Shown here one piece after another: positions 47,639 to 59,133 of a DNA stretch of 64,000 nucleotides. The stretch spans positions 151,776,001 to 151,840,000 of the forward strand of contig JBITNC010000001.1 of the NCBI GenBank assembly GCA_050084985.1, read 5' to 3'. Position numbers and translations under genes: made by a program. The notes under the pieces were generated by a model. The model was given only the letters and a program-made list of their open reading frames with translations. It was not told the origin of the DNA and searched no databases. The stretch is from Nageia nagi (taxonomy: Eukaryota; Pinophyta). Within the stretch, counting starts at the first letter, position 1. Each line of letters starts with the position of its first letter.

Positions 47639-49172
47639 ATCTAGGACTAGATGTATCTCCATCATCAATCCTCATCTTCTTTTCAATTGATGCAAATGCC
47701 TTATGCTATATAACACAAATAAACCTAAGTTAGCATATATTATCATTCATATTTGTAATTCCTTTAAATATTTAATAAAATAAATTTAATCTATCTACAA
47801 CTTTTAAAAATACATGTAAATATTACCATATCATGCTCTTGAGATCCTCCCTCAATAACTATATCATGTTGTGCAAATGATGTACTGATATCATCGATAT
47901 GAAATGCATGAAAAATAGCATCATATAAGGTCAAATAAAGAACTATTGAATAAAATAAAGGTTTTTAAATGGATATTGATTTTTAAGACCTACAAATTGC
48001 ATATGTACACATTAATATGTATTTTAGAAAATTACCTAAAATGAAGTAGAAATCTAAGTGATAAATTGTGGAGTGGTGATTGCTAAAGGCTTAACTATCA
48101 ACATGCCCTCTCTTTGGTTGAATACAGTCATATCAAGATGGACGTCTACCTAGAATAGAAATTTTCTTTTTCATCATACAAATTCACATTCACATAATAT
48201 ATAAAAAAATTAACATGGAATTATTTAAGACCTATAAATTACATACATACACATAATAATGTATTTTAAAAAATAAACTAAAATGAATTAGACATATGAG
48301 TGAAAACTTGTGGAGTGGTGGATGGTAAAAGCTCAACCATCAACATGTCCTCTCGTTGGTCAAATGCAGTCATCTCAGGTTGGAAATCTACCTAGAATAG
48401 GATAATATTTTTGAGCATACACATGTACATAATAATATGTGAATAATATCTAACAAAAGTCACATAGAAATTATTAAAATTGGTATATTTGTTTACCTCA
48501 TGAGGTGTGCTAGTAGATCCAAGAGTCAATATCATAAAAGATCTATAAGATGCAACTAAAGTAGAGGCTCCCATCATCTATGATAAAAATATAAACACAC
48601 TAATTCAAATTAATTTATAAATCCATATTGCATACATCAAATAACTAAAAATATGGCAAATGTACCTCTCTCTTAGCAAGGTCAACATCATCCATTGACA
48701 TCATCTCTATATAAGATATCCCTTATTAGTTGAAGGGGGTCCAACACATATACTACCATAAATCTAGCAAAAATGAGGTGCAACTCCAGTAACTCTAGCA
48801 TCATCTCTAGGCTCACTAACATTAGCTACCACATGTGTAGCTTGTTCAGTGAGAGTCTAGGTCACATGACTCTTTCTCCCAATGCTAAAACAAATTCCTA
48901 ATGAAAATATGGGGTAGAAAAAAAGGAGTAGAAAGAGGTATGAATGGTGCAGAATGCGTGGGTCCACCTAGATTAACTCATTCCCTAGGTCTATTTTTCC
49001 CCAATCCATGACCAATCCTTTGATTATGCCTCATGTCAAAATAATTGACATGTTTTTCTAATACACACACAGCATTTATTTTCTTCAAAAAATATAATGG
49101 GACATCAAAATTGGAATGTGGTGGTTTATCAAACATCATCCACCATTGATCCCAAAAAAGATCGGCTATCAT
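47639..49172 (-). CDS. Possible multi-exon gene or gene relic of unknown function
   Basis: The minus strand shows short open segments bounded by good GT/AG sites. They are: an ORF with WDQWWMMFDKP (49172-48978); an exon ending at 48666 (MDDVDLAKRE|GTACAT); exon 48577-48497 (27 codons, MMGASTLV...TPHE|GTAAAC); exon 48391-48278 (38 codons, VDFQPEM...); a duplicate at 48149-48036 (VDVHLDM..., ending AG|GTAATT); exon about 47930-47827 (TLYDAIFHAF...SQEHDM|GTAATA); and a terminal segment to about 47639 (HKAFASIEKK...SSPR, stop). Nearly all junctions are phase 0. Both 38-codon exons end in TAG and the duplicate has an internal stop, so it may be a pseudogene. I recognise no domain; a transposon-derived gene is possible. 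Confidence 0.35.
48036..48391 (-). repeat. ~242-bp tandem duplication containing a 38-codon exon
   Basis: Segments 48278-48391 and 48036-48149 align base for base in length (114 bp each) and share ggagtggtg, catcaacatg(c/t)cctctc and the splice acceptor ctagaatag. The flanking intron sequence is duplicated too. Confidence 0.8.
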
Positions 49173-49199
49173 AGGATGGTATATTACTCATAATACAAG

Positions 49200-49740
49200 G
49201 AGTGTTATCCAAATGGTTAAAGAACATCTATAGTTTTTTAAGCTCTATAGCCACCTTATTACTCTAAACTAATATCTAGATAAGGATATTATATATAATA
49301 TAAACCTTGTTAGAAATATTATAATAAATAGGAGTACAAGAAGAAAAAAGTTTCTCATTCTTTGATTTTTAAATATTAAAAAGATGTGAATGTAAAACAA
49401 ATTCCATTCCTCCATAAATGAGGTTAGGAAGCCTTATGTGTCTAAAAGGAGACTTTATGATCATCGAAACTAATTAATAAAGAAAGGTTGAAAATAAACT
49501 AATGCTAGTAATCATAAGTTCCCATAGAACTTCAAAATATATGTTTAACATCCTTAGGGGCATGACAAAAGGGATATAAGGGATTAGAAATATCCATGTG
49601 TTTGAATTGGTTACCTAAGGGTAAACTTTGAGAGAAAAGGATCCATGGAAAAAATGGTTTCCTTGGTTGTAAGTAGGTAGCCTTAAACCAAGCATGAAAG
49701 CCATTTCTTGAAGGTCCACCCATAATTTCCCTTAGTTCCC
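49200..49740 (-). mobile_element. LINE 3' fragment with zf-RVT motif, minus strand
   Basis: The minus-strand ORF 49532-49723 contains FFPWILFSQSLPLGNQFKHM and PFCHAPKDVKHIF, the zf-RVT pattern found after RT in plant LINEs. Downstream decayed sequence (PHLWRNGICFTF) fits the same region. No RT core or poly(A) remains. Confidence 0.65.
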
Positions 49741-50338
49741 TAGATGGGCCTAACTACCCCTAGTTGCCTCTTAGTTTCCTATTATAACTACCCTTAGTTT
49801 CCTCTTAGTTTCCTATAACATTGATCCTATAGATAGGATCAATTTTGGACTCTTTGTAACTCTTTTAGATCCATTATTAATCCACCATGCAATTCAAATT
49901 ACCATACTTACATTTTCACAATCTATGATCTATTTATACTAATTGTATATATAGTTGATCATAAATTTGCCTATGCATATTAAGTCATATATAAGTATCA
50001 TGACATTTGAATATAATATTTATGCTCCGATCACATAGTCACTATTATAGCATCTTATCAAAGAATATGTTTACTTTTAAATTCTATTAATTGATACACC
50101 AAGTAGTTGATATACCAATTTAAAGAACATGTTTACTTTTAAAGGTTTAAAAAAAGTAGTTGATACACCTAGTCACTCTTATAGCATCTTATCAAAGAAT
50201 ATATTTACTTTTAAAGATTTAAAATAAGTAGTTGGACACCATTTTTTTAACCTTTTTGTTGCTTCATACTTGAAATGTGTTGTTGGGTTGCAAGATCTAA
50301 ATAAAGGGCTTCTAGGTTAGATTTTTCAATTTTATTTA
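49741..50338. repeat. Short tandem duplications in AT-rich DNA
   Basis: About 49757-49822 holds two copies of a ~34-bp unit (tacccttagtttcctcttagtttcctat). A 46-bp phrase, tagtcactattatagcatct onward, occurs at 50037-50082 and 50169-50214, 132 bp apart. No gene is recognised. Confidence 0.6.
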
Positions 50339-50790
50339 TATCCTATGATTATAATTTTGTGAAGGGATAAAGATTATATAGAGAGGGATAGATGAAGGGG
50401 AGACAAAGGGAAGATGAATGGGATATGAAAATACATAACAATATTATAATTATTATATTGAATAAAAGTGTCAACAATCAAGGAGAACTATGGACATAGC
50501 TTGGAGTTGAATTTACTTCAAAATAAGATCCAACATAGTTGAATAATTTATTGAAAAATTAGATATTGATATTAGTTTTAGCTTTGAATGCTTCTAAACT
50601 TTATTTTGGGGTATATTTTATATTTAAAATGATGATCTTCATACTAAATATTCCTAAATATATACTAGATGATATCCTATGATTATAATTATATGAAGGG
50701 ATAAAGATTATATAGAGAGGGAAAGATGAAGAGGAGATGAAGGGTAGATAAAAATACATAACAACATTATAATTATTATACTGAAAAAAG
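50339..50790. repeat. Dispersed ~115-bp repeat, copies b and c
   Basis: The two copies (50339-50460 and 50674-50790) are 335 bp apart, in the same orientation as copy a at 47271. Both extend into aagtgtcaa followed by caaggagaactatg. Confidence 0.75.
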
Positions 50791-51610
50791 TGTCAAACCT
50801 CAAGGAGAACTATGTACTTAGCTTAGAGTTCTCATAGGGGTTAGTAAATAGCAAAAAGAATATATCTAAATAGGAGCACATGTAAGGCTTGGAATAATTA
50901 TATCTTTGCAGCTACTGCAAACAACTAGAAGTTGACCACCTCAAAGTGGTGGAGACTATGATTTCAGATTTCAATTGTTTAATACTATATATTTCCTATT
51001 GTATCTCTTCAACTAGCATTGCATGATTATAATGATCTTCAATTTTGTTATTATGTTGTAATTGGGAATATATTATATTATTTTTATTAACTAGTTTGTA
51101 ACATATTGGATGTAATCTATTTTGTTATTGCAATTTTGTATGTGGCCTTAATTTTTCTTGTATTGTACTCCATTTTTCATAATTTATATTTTAGTCATGT
51201 TTTATTTATGATTTTTGATAACAGGGTTGAATTCTAGTTTTCATTATTGAATATGGAAAGTTGTAACTTGTGATTGAGAAGGAAACAAAGGGTTCTATTT
51301 TCAATCTTCATGCATTCAATGTTAATTTTCTTGCAATAATAAAGGAAATAATTAAACAATAAAAATGTATTTTTTAACCAAAAAAATAATTGAAGGGTTC
51401 TAAAGAACACATACAAAAAAATGATATTTTAACCAAAAAAATAGTGGGCATGATAGCTCAAACTAACTTGGAAAATATGGGGTAAATTTGAAGGTAGAAG
51501 TTGGTAGGAAAACTACTAAAATTGGGATCCTAAAAATGCAAGTCATTGGTTCTAGGGTTGGCTAGGAGTGCAAGTCACAGAGATGGAAAATGAGCTCTAT
51601 GGCCTGCTTC
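50791..51610. other. AT-rich intergenic DNA
   Basis: No gene recognised. A short phrase (aaccaaaaaaataattgaag / aaccaaaaaaatagtgggc) is repeated at 51378 and 51432. Confidence 0.4.
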
Positions 51611-51800
51611 ATGATATTTAAGTTTTATGAATCAGGATCATGATATTTCAAGATCCTAATATTTTGATATATTGATATTTTAACATCCTAAAATATCAAA
51701 ATCTTGATCTAATTTCAGTTGATGAGCCCATATCAAGATCCTGATATATCTTAGGATGAGGATCTTGAAATATCAAAATCCAATTTATTTCATATTAGGA
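51611..51800. repeat. Second cluster of (A)TATCAAGATC(C)TGATAT-type repeats
   Basis: Units such as catatcaagatcctgatata (about 51729) and variants at 51630-51710 and 51768 match the palindromic cluster at 31.6 kb. Confidence 0.65.
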
Positions 51801-52007
51801 TCCTAATTTTTCCAACCCTAAATTTTTACTTTGCACTTCCTCTTTAATTGGACCCAACTTCTTTCTTCCACCCAACTATCATCGATACTAAATGGCATGT
51901 TGAATATAGCATTGAAGCATGCATTGCTTCTTGAATTTGTAAATAGAATCATTTCACATTAGGAATAGAGATGGTTTGTGTTGGTTTTCATATTAACCCT
52001 TATGACA

Positions 52008-52700
52008 TGTTGCATTAGGTAAAGAATAAAAAATAGAGGTGTTTAACATCGGTTATTGTAATTATCATTTTTAAAATATATTACATGCATGCATTTTTTA
52101 GAGAGCTTTATATTATATGCATGCATTTTTAAAAAATAAAAAATACATGCATGCATTTTTTAGAGAGCTTTATATTACATGCATGCATTTTTTAGAGAGT
52201 TTTATATTACATGCATGCATTTTAAAAAAAATGCATAGGAAAAAATATTTAAGAGAACTTTTATCCATTCACATGCATTAGGAAAAAATATTAAACCATG
52301 CATTTTAAAAAAATTTATCCATAGCAATAATCATGTACTAGAAAAAATGTTAAACCATGCAAAAATAAATTTTATCCAACTCTTGTGAGTACATCCATTT
52401 TGAACTATCTCTTCTATTACTTTTCACAAGAGAATTCTACTACAAAGCTCTTACAAGATCATTCTTATAACTTTACAAGACTAGCATCTTCATGCTTCCA
52501 CAAGTATCATAAAAGGAGGGGTACTCCTCTATTTATAAGATTAAACCCACTCTTTAACTATCTTTTTACCCATAAGTAAAGTTAAAGCTTTTTTCATATT
52601 TATTTCTTTAATGCTTTAAGGTATTTAAAGATACTTTAAGTATTAAATAGGTTTACATTAAAGATAAATATTACATAATAATGCATTATAATTTTCAACA
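52008..52700 (-). mobile_element. Putative copia-type LTR with adjacent polypurine tract
   Basis: In minus orientation the sequence reads AAAGGGGAG (52709-52701) directly followed by TGTTGAAAATTATAATG, the usual polypurine-tract/LTR junction. A matching TGTTG/CAACA end places the other edge near 52008 (about 690 bp). A short ORF at 52385-52579 lies inside the presumed LTR and is not a gene. No partner LTR in the same orientation was found. Confidence 0.4.
52085..52220. repeat. ~32-bp tandem repeat with five ATGCATGCAT motifs
   Basis: ATGCATGCAT starts at about 52085, 52116, 52146, 52179 and 52211, joined by ttttttagagagctttatatta-like spacers. Each contains CATGCATG, the RY/Sph element. Confidence 0.85.
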
Positions 52701-53469
52701 CTCCCCTTTCATGCAATATTGGAGTAGAGAATCAAAAAAAGGAAGAAAAAGAGTGAAAGAGTTCTCCTCCATAAGAATAAAATTAAAGATGAGAACTTAT
52801 GATAAGTAATAGAATAGAGGTGGTTCTATAATGGGTCAACTACTTAACCATTTTAGTAAATAGTTTTACAATACAACCATTAACCATAAATGGTTTCAAT
52901 GTATAAGATTAGTCATTCAACAATATGTTGATATGATGAGCCTCCATGAGCTTGCATACATGAAGTAGCCTGTAATCTTTAGAAAAAACTTGCAAGCTAT
53001 AAGCAGCTCATAAGTAAGATCAATTAAATGCATCATATACATTCATATAAGATAAATTTCACCCATAAAATAATCAAATAGTGCATAAATATACCAAGTC
53101 ATCACATATGCACAATATCAAAGATGAAATACATCATCAACTAAATATCTAAATAAAATGTATCATCCATAACATGATATCAATTATAAACAATGTGTAC
53201 AATATCATCAAATGCATAATCAACCAAATGATATAAAAATATTTTTAAAAAAGAATATAGAAATATCATCAAACATCATAAAAAAAATGATTTATGATTT
53301 TTATGTTTGTTTGTGTTTATTTTAGATCATTATTTTGTATTATCTTTTTGGTATATGAGGATGTAATCACATTATAATATTTTCATAACTTATTTCTCTC
53401 TTTTGATGAAAATATCACCAATTAAATACTTATATGACCATGTTATCTTAACCATGTCATAAACCATCA

Positions 53470-53800
53470 AATGCAAATTTGACTAAATTGCTAATTCAAG
53501 ATTTATAAGGCATAACAACTTGACCATATTATCAAGTCAAGATTTTTAAGCCATAAAAATACCTACTTGACCAAACCACCAAGTCAAAATTTACAAGGCA
53601 AAGCATAAGCCACATACATAAGTCCTTATCTATTTACAAACATATTTACTTGGAGGTTTAATTTCTTCTTCAATAATATTGTAGCATAGATGAAGGATAA
53701 ACTACAAAATATTATCTTGACTACTATGTCAAGATGCATAAGCTACAAAATACCAACTTGACTATGCTACTAGTCAAGATGCATATGATGAAATTTGGTA
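53470..53800. repeat. CTTGAC ... GTCAAG dyad repeats
   Basis: A ~45-bp module with acttgacta, a short spacer, aagtcaagat and ataaggca recurs at about 53476, 53518, 53566, 53713 and 53756. Each can form a short hairpin. Confidence 0.65.
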
Positions 53801-53849
53801 AAATTAATCCATCAACATGGATTTAACTTTTATCAAACAATTGTAATTT

Positions 53850-54290
53850 TATAGAAAGATGAACTTTTTTAACCACTATAATAATATGCAATCATAGAGA
53901 AACAAATACTTTTAACCAATCCAACAATGTATTTATAGAGAAAGATGAACTTTTTTAACCACTTCATCTACTTCAACTTGTTAACAAGTAGTAGTGTGAT
54001 AAACAATCCATTGACATAGATAAATTTTTCAAACATAGAAGTATAATAGAATCAATCTATAAATATGAATAAACTTCCCAATTATGGAAGTATAGTGGCA
54101 TCAATCCATAAATAAGTTTTTATTTTGATAGTATATCAACCAATAAAGATAGTGCATATCATAGTTTGAAAAAAATATTTACCTAAATTTTTATTTTAAA
54201 CATCATACACATCCACAATTTGCATAGCATTGCAACCAATAAGGATAGTGCATATCATAGTTTGAAATAAATTTTTACTTCAAATACTAG
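53850..54290. repeat. Local duplications in AT-rich DNA
   Basis: agaaagatgaacttttttaac is repeated at about 53857 and 53939, and accaataaagatagtgcata with the following tcatagtttgaaa at about 54131 and 54236 (about 106 bp apart). Confidence 0.65.
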
Positions 54291-55925
54291 CACATCCAAG
54301 CACTATTATTCATATTCAAAAATAATTAATTTTATACATATTCACAACAATTAGTATTTAATGCAACTTCCCCCTTTTTCTTTATTATCAAAAATATTTA
54401 AAAAATGACATAAGAAAAAATTGCATTAAAATGTGCAAGAATTGATTTGCAATGTATTGAACATTATCAAATAATTATTAATAAAAATTTTAGCTTCAAA
54501 AATTATAAATTAGCCCAATTTGCTTTGAAATTGCAATAATAATTTGCAAAAAATTACCTTCTAAATTTTTGCAAAACTTAACCAAACAAAATGGTTATAA
54601 ATTTTAACTTAAAATATTTTCATATTTGCAAATACTTCATCAATATTGCAAAACTAAGGTTTATATAACACCTATACTTATTAAACATTCATTAATTTTA
54701 TGAAAAAAAATGTAAAGAATTTACACTTAAGGTCATATGCCCCCTTTAAAAATCAAAGTGTAAGCTTTATTTATAAAATTTTAACCTTCAAAAAATAAAA
54801 CCTATGCACAATACTTAATAAATGTGCAATAAATTTAGCTTTAAAATATGCTCACATGGTCTTATGATAAAATATAAATTTTGCTCAAGTACATTAAAAG
54901 ATGAATTAACTTTATTTGTGGGACTTAAAAAAAATCATATAAACCATATGGCTTTATATATATATATATATAAGGAATTGAATTTATTATTTTCCATCTA
55001 CTCCACTATTTCCCTTTTAATTCCACATGCCCTCTCATAGGTGTAAGCTTAAAAATGAATAAGGAATAAGCTTAAAAAATGCATTTATTAATGCTCATGA
55101 ACAAAAATTTATATCAAATATTTAAAGAAAAGATGTGCAAAGTATGAGTTAACAACTTATCATCCACTTTTGAAAAAAATGCAATTATTACCCCCTTATT
55201 TAAAATAAGTGACTTTAAAAATTACCTCTCCTTTTTTTTAAAAAGAATTCCAAAAAAAAAAATTATCTCTTTAAAAAGCAAAAGATTTCCTTTGTAAAAG
55301 ATACTTTTAAAAAGCATGCCCAAAATAATCCCATGGGCATTGACCACATAAGTAAAAAGCTCCTCCCATTTTAGAAAAAAAAAAATTATTATTAGCAACC
55401 ATGTGCTTAAAAAAAATCCTTTACTTTTTAAAAGATGTTCTCAACCTTTTTTTATATAAAAAAATATGCCCAAAAAAAATTATGGGTAGGAGCTTAGATT
55501 TTTTAAAAAAAGATGTCAAAAACAAATTATGGTTAGAAGCTCAGATTTTTTTTAAAAATGATTCTAAAAACTCTTTTTTTGATGACCTCATAATTTTTAA
55601 AAATTAAGGTCCTAAAAACAATTCAAGACTCAGTAAATAAATATCACAACATAAAAAAACTTCATATAATTTTATTGCAAGAACAAGGGTTTTTTTTTGT
55701 TTGAAGGAAAAATAGGGCAAGGCATGTGGTAGGAGGGGTGGCTAGATCTGCTGCAAGTTTTTATTTTCTCAAAATTGCCCAGCCAACAAAAAAAATATTT
55801 ATCTCTTCAATAAATAGTCATAAGAGCTTGAAAGAAAACAAAATGACCTTCCTACACATAAAAGTCTAATTTATGTTTTTTTTTGTCTCCCATGACCATA
55901 CCTGAGCATCAAGGTGTTTGAAGAA
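54291..55925. other. AT-rich stretch with poly(A/T) runs, no gene recognised
   Basis: Many A- and T-runs and a (TA)9 microsatellite at about 54955-54972. The ORFs at 54822-55040 and 55401-55607 are Lys/Phe-rich products of composition. A segment near 55480-55560 repeats ttatggttaggagcttagat-like phrases. Confidence 0.45.
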
Positions 55926-55928
55926 GAC

Positions 55929-56229
55929 AAAATATTAACTATGCATTTATAAACAATTCCCCCCATTTTAAAATTGCCTATAATGAATTAAATAAAATTA
56001 GCCTAAAAAAAATTTAGACTTTAAATCACAATTAATGCAATTTAAAGTCTAAAGTTTTTTTTTAGGCTAATTTTTTTTAATTCATTATGGGCAATATTTT
56101 AAGGCTATTATTTCTATATTTGCTAAATTATAATTTTACCTTAGTGTAAATTATAATAAGGGATTTTATTAATCATGCATTTATGACAAAAAAGGGGAAA
56201 TATTTTATAAATGCATAGTTAATATTTTA
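55929..56229. repeat. Foldback/MITE-like element with nested hairpin
   Basis: The outer arms, 55929-55964 and 56194-56229, are inverted (aaaatattaactatgcattt). The inner arms, 55973-56026 and 56040-56095, form a ~54-bp stem (attgcc.ataatgaatta, ttagcctaaaaa, tagactttaaat) around a 13-nt loop. About 100 bp between the right inner and outer arms are unpaired. Confidence 0.85.
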
Positions 56230-56429
56230 TTTTAATGCATGATTATTGCTATTATACACACATGTAGATGGATAAAATTTAAAATGCATGGTTTAATATT
56301 TTTTCTTAATGCATGTGGATGGATAAAAGTTCTCTTAAATATTTTTTCTCATGAATTTTTTGATGATAAATTGCAAATAAGGAATTATTTTAAGTCTAAT
56401 TTTTAAGTAACAAGGGAGAGAATGCCTCA

Positions 56430-56585
56430 ATTTTTGATAATGAACCTTTGTATAGATATCCATTAGAGATTGTAACAAAACCTATTGGACTTTTAAGGCT
56501 CTTTTTTTGTTACTTAAAATTAATGAACCTTTGTAAAGACATACATTAGGAGTTGTAACAAAACCCATTGTACTTTTTGGTTCAT
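56430..56585. repeat. 81-bp spaced direct duplication
   Basis: aatgaacctttgta.aga with tgtaacaaaacc(t/c)attg occurs at about 56440 and 56521. Confidence 0.8.
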
Positions 56586-57340
56586 ACTTATGGATGATGT
56601 TGGATGTAGTTTCTTTTTTAAAGTATTTTATTTGTTTTGTATATTTATTTTATTTATAAAGTATGCAAACATTGAAAATGCTTCTCCTAAAATAAATACA
56701 TTTGCATGTTTATTCTACATATGACTTGTTTAGAGAGCCTTGAGGTGAGGATAAAGCAAAATGGAGCCTTTTAATCTGAGGATCCAAGTGGTAAAAAGTT
56801 TCTACTTCTTAATTGCCCCTATATCCTCTATTGGTTTAAATTTAACTCCATATAAATGGAAAGGTATGTGTGTAGTGATACCATATGTCTGCTCATCTAT
56901 TCAAGGATTATCTTGATAACTTAGGAGAGAAACTAAAAATTTAATCAAGATAATTAATTTGGTCAATCCAATATACATCACAACCTTAGAAAATAGCTAG
57001 TACTTCTTTTTATAAGAGTATATTGCTATCTAAAGTAAAATACTTAAGGATTAGTAGGACTTAGGATCCAAGTGAAAACCTAATTTATAAGAAAATAACA
57101 TCAATTATACTCTCTTCAGAGTGATATTTGGTGATGATAAAATGTTGGATATATGGATATATAATTATACACATGTTGATTATCTTTGCTTATGTAAAGA
57201 TTAAGTTTGCAATAATGATGTAAATGTTTTGTACAAATGATCATTTTTTTATGGATTGTGATGAAAATGTGCACATTAATTTTTATAATTGTGAATTTTT
57301 TCTTGTATCCTTGGTTGGGTGAAAACTCTTGCTAAATATA
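56586..57340. other. Intergenic DNA, nothing recognised
   Basis: No domain, RNA gene or clear repeat was seen in this interval. Confidence 0.45.
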
Positions 57341-57343
57341 CCA

Positions 57344-59095
57344 TCAATATACCTTGACTTTATTAGTCAATATACCATAATATACAACCCACATCATCAT
57401 GTCAATGGTGATTGGAGGCACTGCAATAATAGCCCTCCCAATAATGATAGCTAATGATACTATGATCACTCTCATTGTGATATTGTTAAAGCCTTTGTCT
57501 TCCAAAATGAGATATGAAATAAACAAGGCTTAATGAATGGACCATACATACCTCCAACACCTCAAGTGATCATTTGGAACACAAAATTCCATACTCATGG
57601 CTGCTAATATTTCCTTGTGGATTGAAAGTATAAGAGGGAATCCTCCAATGGTTATGCAAGTGATGTAGCTATCAACAGTCTCTCTTCTTTTCTGTATGTA
57701 ATTATTTATTCCAAGAATAAGATTTATGATCAATAAATCTATATTGAAGAATAATTCATACCTTACCAAAGCAAGAAGCTCATTCTCCAAGCTAAGATCC
57801 TTATGAATCCATGGTGTTTGATCTCTCCAAGAGTCTAGATTCATGAATCTCTCTTTGAGGCTTAATGTGGGGTGACCTACCCCTCATAGATCAACTTGAC
57901 TTTCCTCACCTTATTAAGGTCCAACATGAGGTGTTTAAGTCTCCCAAAGCTCCATGTGAGAGGTTTTATCAAACCCATCCAAGAGCTGGGTATCTAAGAT
58001 CCCAATGACCCTCCATAACATCTTTGACTCCTTTGTCATCCAGTATGGATCCCATAGGCCTACTGAGGCTCAAAGAAACTATCTCCACCTCCTCTAATCC
58101 TAACATGGGGTGCCCAAGCATTTAAAGGCTCAACATGGGCTCCCTAAGCTCTCTTGGACCCAAGGTAGGATGATTGACCACTTCTTACTCCAACATGGGA
58201 TGCCTAGGCCTCCTCATGCCCAATGTAGACCATGATGGCTCCTCCAACCCAACTATGCACACTCCATGCTCCTCAAACTATAACATAGGACATAGGATCC
58301 CTTCCATCCTTAATGTGCCCCCTCCAATATCTTTAAAATGCAACATGGGATGTGGGGACTCCTCCATGATAAATGTGGCCCCTCCTAGCTCGTTAGGCTG
58401 CAACCTAGCTTCTCCTTCTATCTTCTTTTTTTGATCCAAGTCATTATCCTCAAACACATTTGGATATTGATATAGGATGCCTTGGATCTCGAATGGATGC
58501 TTCTTAGCCTCCCCAATATCCAACGTGGGGCCTCCCTTGGCCAATGTAAAGATGCATACCCCCTCAATAGCTCCCTTTTGAATTATAGCATCCACATTCT
58601 TCATCAAGATATCTTCCATAATTACTTTTGGTTTATAGCTCATGGCATTGGATTAGGGTGCTATTTCTTGTTTGACTTTCTTCTTCAGATCTAGGGTTGC
58701 ATCCTCCTTGAAATCCTCCTCTAGCTTAGTCATTGGGGTCAAGTTGGTTTCAATCTCCCCAATGATGTTCCCATCCCATGCATTCAGTCCATACCCTATC
58801 AAGTCTTGGTACACATGAAAGGTGACATCTCTCTAGAACCCCTTGGTCATGCCATAATAGATCTAGAGCAATATCTCTATCCATAGTGGTGTTTTATGTT
58901 CTGGCTTTGGCTTGGGTAGCCATCACCTTCCCCTCTTCTTCCTCATCCTCTCTACATGCCTCTCTTCCAAATACTATATGAGCTTCTCCCTCTCCATTGT
59001 TGGAATCTTCTCTTCCTCAAAGCTTTGAAGCAAATGGCATAAAACCTTAAACTCATATTTTGACTTCTTCACATTAACTATAGATCTGACCTCCA
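57344..59095 (-). pseudogene. Degenerate internal ORF of an LTR element, minus strand
   Basis: Just inside the PBS at 59.12 kb, the minus strand starts MEVRSIVNVKKSKYEFKVL with a charged EEEKIPTMEREKL segment (59095-58900). It continues through the open stretch 58643-58278 and then 57844-57530. The middle contains repeated, degenerate short phrases of the type (R/H)PML with Gly and Glu. The position suggests gag or a lineage-specific ORF; I see no zinc knuckle, protease or RT. The ORFs 57530-57844 and 57344-57526 are hydrophobic and unassigned. Confidence 0.4.
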
Positions 59096-59118
59096 TCCCC
59101 TCAAGCTAGCAAGATCTA

Positions 59119-59131
59119 GGATTTGATACCA
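59119..59131 (-). promoter_or_regulatory. Primer-binding site (initiator tRNA-Met type)
   Basis: The reverse complement, TGGTATCAAATCC, matches TGGTATCAGAGCC with two differences and lies two bases inside the LTR end at 59134. Confidence 0.7.
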
Positions 59132-59133
59132 CT

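Larger units (their letters stand above)
52239..56348. repeat. Pair of ~100-bp inverted repeats 4.1 kb apart
   Basis: 52239-52335 matches the reverse complement of 56239-56348: gaaaaaatatttaagagaac, then cttttatccat, acatgcatta and aaccatgcatttta, then agcaataatcatg. The right arm has a ~20-bp insertion. They could be terminal repeats of a DNA transposon or two insertions in opposite orientation. Confidence 0.8.

Noticed and set aside
52085-52220. CRISPR-like array (regular short repeats and spacers)
   Set aside because: The spacers are also repeated and the context is a plant LTR; there is no cas gene or bacterial signature.
57344-57526. Possible small membrane protein
   Set aside because: The hydrophobic frame lies downstream of the broken LTR-element ORF, has no start context or homologue I know, and fits composition.
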